Source: Candidatus Limnocylindria bacterium (GTDB taxonomy: Bacteria > Chloroflexota > Limnocylindria > P2-11E). Taken from it: a stretch of DNA of 63,748 nucleotides. How positions within the stretch are numbered: position 1 is the stretch's first letter; each line of letters opens with the position of its first letter. Below are positions 61,662 to 63,748 of this stretch, piece by piece. A program made the position numbers and the translations under genes. The DNA is taken from the NCBI GenBank assembly GCA_036523395.1, contig DATDEH010000056.1, positions 1-63,748 on the forward strand, given 5' to 3'. Below the pieces are notes generated by a model. It had not been told where the DNA came from and searched no databases. It worked only from the letters and a program-made list of their open reading frames with translations.

Positions 61662-63388
61662 GCCGCGGCCTCACCGAGCTGCGATTCGACGATCTCGCGG
61701 TACTCCGCGCAGCCAGCCATCAGCTCGTCATGCGTGCCGATCCCGACGACGCGGCCTTCGTCGAGGACCACGATCCGATCCGCGTGCAGGATCGTGCTCA
61801 CGCGCTGCGCGACGATGACGACGTTCGCATCGCCCGTCTCGGCGCGGAGCGCCCTGCGCAGCCGCGCATCGGTCGCCGCGTCGAGCGCGGAGAAGCAGTC
61901 GTCGAAGAGGTAGATCGCGGGGCGTTTCACCAGCGCGCGCGCGATCGCGAGGCGCTGGCGCTGTCCGCCAGAGACGTTGGTGCCACCCTGGTCGATCGGC
62001 GCTTCGAGCTGACCGTCCATGGCCGCGACGAAGTCACGCGCCTGCGCGACCTCCAGAGCGTGCCACAGCTCCTCGTCGGTCGCGTTCGCGTTGCCGAAGC
62101 GCAGGTTGTCGGCCACGGTGCCCTTGAACAAGTAGGCCGTCTGTGGCACGAGACCGACGCGACTCCACAGGCGGTCGAGCGACTGGTCGCGCACGTCGAC
62201 CCCGTCGACCAAGACGGTCCCGCTTGTGACGTCGAATCCACGCGTGACGAGCGTGAGGAGCGTCGTCTTGCCCGACCCGGTGCCGCCGATGATCCCGGTC
62301 GTCGTCCCGGGCCGCAGCGCGAACGACAGGTCGTGCAGCACCGCTCGCTCACTGTGCGGATACGCAAAGGTCACGTCCCGCATTTCGACGACGCCGGTGT
62401 TCCGCTCGGGCTCGACGGGCTGAGCCGGATCCGACACCGACGGGATCGTCCTCACCACGTCCTCGATCCGCTGCGCGCTCGCCTCCGCGCGCGGCACGAG
62501 GATGACCATGAACACCGCCATCATCACGGCGAACAGGATCTGGAAGATGTACATGAGGAAGGCGGTGAGGTTTCCGATCGGCATCTGCCCGCTGTCGACG
62601 AGGTGACCACCGAACCACAGCACCGCGACGGTCGACAGATTCATGATGCCAAGCAGGCTCGGCATCGCAAGCGCGAAGATGCGGTTCACCCGGAGGGCGG
62701 TGTCCGTGAGATCGCTATTCGCCCCATCGAACCGGCGCTGCTCGGACTCCGTTCGAATGAACGCGCGTACGACCCGGATGCCCATGATCTGCTCGCGCAA
62801 CACCTCGGTGATCTTGTCCACTCGACCCTGCATCTGACGGAAAAGGGGGATCGAGATCGCGACGAGCGTGCCGATGACCACAGCCATGAGCGGGACGATC
62901 ACGACCAGAGTGAGCGAGAGCTGCGCGTTCTCGCGGATCGCCATGATGACCCCGCCGATCGCAAGGATCGGTGCGGTGAGCAGGATCGTGAGCGCGATCT
63001 GCAGGAAGAGCTGGACCTGCTGGACGTCATTCGTGTTGCGCGTGATCAGCGACGGTGTCCCGAAGCGAGTCATCTCTCGCGCGGAGAAGTGCTGGACGCG
63101 CTCGAAGACCGCGCCGCGGACATCGCGGCCGACGCCCATTGATGTGCGCGACGCGAAGTACACACTGATGATGGCGAGAACACCCAGAACCAGCGTGACG
63201 CCGAGCATGACCGCGCCGATGCGCCAGATGTACTCGGTGTCGCCCTTCGCGACGCCGTTGTTGATGATGTCGGCGTTGAGGTTGGGCAGGTACAGGTTCG
63301 CGATCGATTGGATGAAGACGAGGACCGTGACGATCGCGACCTCGGTGCGGTACTTCGGCACGTAGCGGCGGAGCAGGCTTATCAGCAT
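61658..63388 (-). CDS. type I ABC exporter, subunit A (fused membrane and ATPase domains)
   Basis: A 576-aa half-transporter with six helices, the coupling segment TRFGTPSLITRNTNDVQQVQ, and an ATPase with Walker A GGTGSGKTT, signature VSGGQRQRLAIARALV and a Walker B ending FDDCFSALD. The catalytic residue after Walker B is Asp-Cys in place of the usual Asp-Glu, which is common in the degenerate site of heterodimeric exporters. It overlaps marR and subunit B. Confidence 0.92.
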   Translation of the reverse strand: MLISLLRRYVPKYRTEVAIVTVLVFIQSIANLYLPNLNADIINNGVAKGDTEYIWRIGAVMLGVTLVLGVLAIISVYFASRTSMGVGRDVRGAVFERVQHFSAREMTRFGTPSLITRNTNDVQQVQLFLQIALTILLTAPILAIGGVIMAIRENAQLSLTLVVIVPLMAVVIGTLVAISIPLFRQMQGRVDKITEVLREQIMGIRVVRAFIRTESEQRRFDGANSDLTDTALRVNRIFALAMPSLLGIMNLSTVAVLWFGGHLVDSGQMPIGNLTAFLMYIFQILFAVMMAVFMVILVPRAEASAQRIEDVVRTIPSVSDPAQPVEPERNTGVVEMRDVTFAYPHSERAVLHDLSFALRPGTTTGIIGGTGSGKTTLLTLVTRGFDVTSGTVLVDGVDVRDQSLDRLWSRVGLVPQTAYLFKGTVADNLRFGNANATDEELWHALEVAQARDFVAAMDGQLEAPIDQGGTNVSGGQRQRLAIARALVKRPAIYLFDDCFSALDAATDARLRRALRAETGDANVVIVAQRVSTILHADRIVVLDEGRVVGIGTHDELMAGCAEYREIVESQLGEAAA

Positions 63389-63748
63389 CTGCGGGTCTTC
63401 CCGTCAGCGAGCTCCGCGCTGATGCGAAGGAACGCACGCAGCGTCGTTGCGAGCGCCTCGCGCTCGTCGGAAGTCATCTTCTCGATGAGCCGGCCGAAAT
63501 GGTCGGAGGAGCCCCGCTCCATGATGTCCAGGATGTGCTGCCCCCGCCGTGACAGCTCGACCAGAACGGTGCGGCGGTCGTCGGGATCCGAACGGCGCGT
63601 CACGAAACCTCGCTGATCCATCCGGTCGATGAGCGCCGACGCGCTCGCCGCCGTCATGTCGAGCGCCCCCGCGAGGTCGCTCATGCGCTGCGGCTGCTTG
63701 CGGGCGAGCACGGACAGCCCCCGGAGCTGCGTGAACGTCAGATCGGCG
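63382..63748 (-). CDS. MarR-family transcriptional regulator (5' end outside the window)
   Basis: A winged-helix MarR regulator: TFTQLRGLSVLARKQPQRM, then SDLAGALDMTAASASALIDR (recognition helix) and the beta-wing GFVTRRSDPDDRRTVLVEL, with a C-terminal dimer helix. The frame is open to the window edge, so the start lies beyond 63748; the GTG at 63711 is internal. It overlaps the first exporter gene by 7 nt and is likely its local, drug-responsive repressor. Confidence 0.9.
   Translation of the reverse strand, partial: ADLTFTQLRGLSVLARKQPQRMSDLAGALDMTAASASALIDRMDQRGFVTRRSDPDDRRTVLVELSRRGQHILDIMERGSSDHFGRLIEKMTSDEREALATTLRAFLRISAELADGKTRRC

Noticed and set aside
1-63748. tRNA, rRNA, IS element, attachment site or CRISPR
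   Set aside because: Scanned by eye for cloverleaf and CCA-type ends, transposase motifs, long terminal repeats and regular spacer arrays; none seen. A dedicated search could still find a divergent tRNA.

Overview
This is a very GC-rich bacterial chromosomal segment, gene-dense on both strands, with frequent 4-nt ATGA/GTGA gene overlaps and many GTG/TTG starts. I see no rRNA, tRNA, insertion sequence, prophage or CRISPR array. The set of families (CIRCE-controlled hrcA-grpE-dnaK, PhoH-PgpH-YbeY, ECF-type YkoEDC, DUF2330, PHO boxes built of 11-nt GTTCAC units, lipoproteins, no outer-membrane genes) fits a monoderm, high-GC lineage. Chloroflexota (Limnocylindria/Dormibacteria-like) or a deep Actinomycetota-like lineage are my best guesses. 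That placement is inference, not something read directly from a marker.

Layout. 1-4.6 kb: end of an unknown gene, GDPD phosphodiesterase, lipoprotein, PLP aminotransferase, arginase-family/cyclase-family enzyme pair, and a frameshifted small membrane gene. 4.6-9.2 kb: nitrogen block (glnA with a small companion, ammonium transporter with a 41-aa membrane companion) around an ArsR-SRPBCC-VOC operon, marked by three copies of a short hairpin repeat. 9.2-12.8 kb: TPP riboswitch plus terminator controlling thiamine pyrophosphokinase and the YkoEDC thiamine-precursor transporter. 13.5-25.1 kb: phosphate block on the minus strand: GAF histidine kinase, response regulator, membrane protein, saccharopine-dehydrogenase-like protein, PhoR, PhoP, PstSCAB, PhoU and ArsC. 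Two 11-nt direct-repeat PHO boxes lie in front of pstS and between phoP and phoR. 25.1-29.7 kb: ABC-2 exporter and glycan genes (GT2, methyltransferase, GT87).

29.7-36.2 kb: minus-strand RNA/ribosome operon rpsU-yqeY-phoH-pgpH-ybeY ending in a beta-lactamase-fold protein, with HIT upstream and a divergent PlsY-like gene. 37.2-40 kb: dnaJ-prmA-rsmE. 40-43.5 kb: membrane protein, LigB-type dioxygenase, DUF2330 protein, cupredoxin and a secreted hypothetical. 43.5-47.3 kb: hrcA-grpE-dnaK behind a perfect CIRCE. 47.4-50.4 kb: MscL with a zinc ribbon, a receiver protein, a Crp/Fnr regulator, a decayed gene, and a nucleoside-deoxyribosyltransferase-like protein coupled to a 35-aa basic peptide. 50.4-54.5 kb: lepA-hypothetical-hemW and a Lys/Arg-rich histone-like protein. 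54.5-57.7 kb: a 1065-aa cyclase-ATPase regulator. 57.7 kb to the end: a five-gene MarR/ABC export operon.

How the genes work together: phosphate starvation sensing (PhoR/PhoP) would drive Pst uptake, PhoU feedback and, through the co-operonic ArsC, reduction of arsenate that leaks in through Pst. TPP levels would control both salvage uptake and pyrophosphorylation. HrcA represses its own chaperone operon. No clear large novel system is visible. The strongest leads are the deoxyribosyltransferase-HTH protein with its coupled basic peptide, the YbeY that lacks its third zinc histidine, apparent CTG starts in ybeY and yqeY, the PHO-box architecture, the small Amt companion and the dispersed hairpin repeat.
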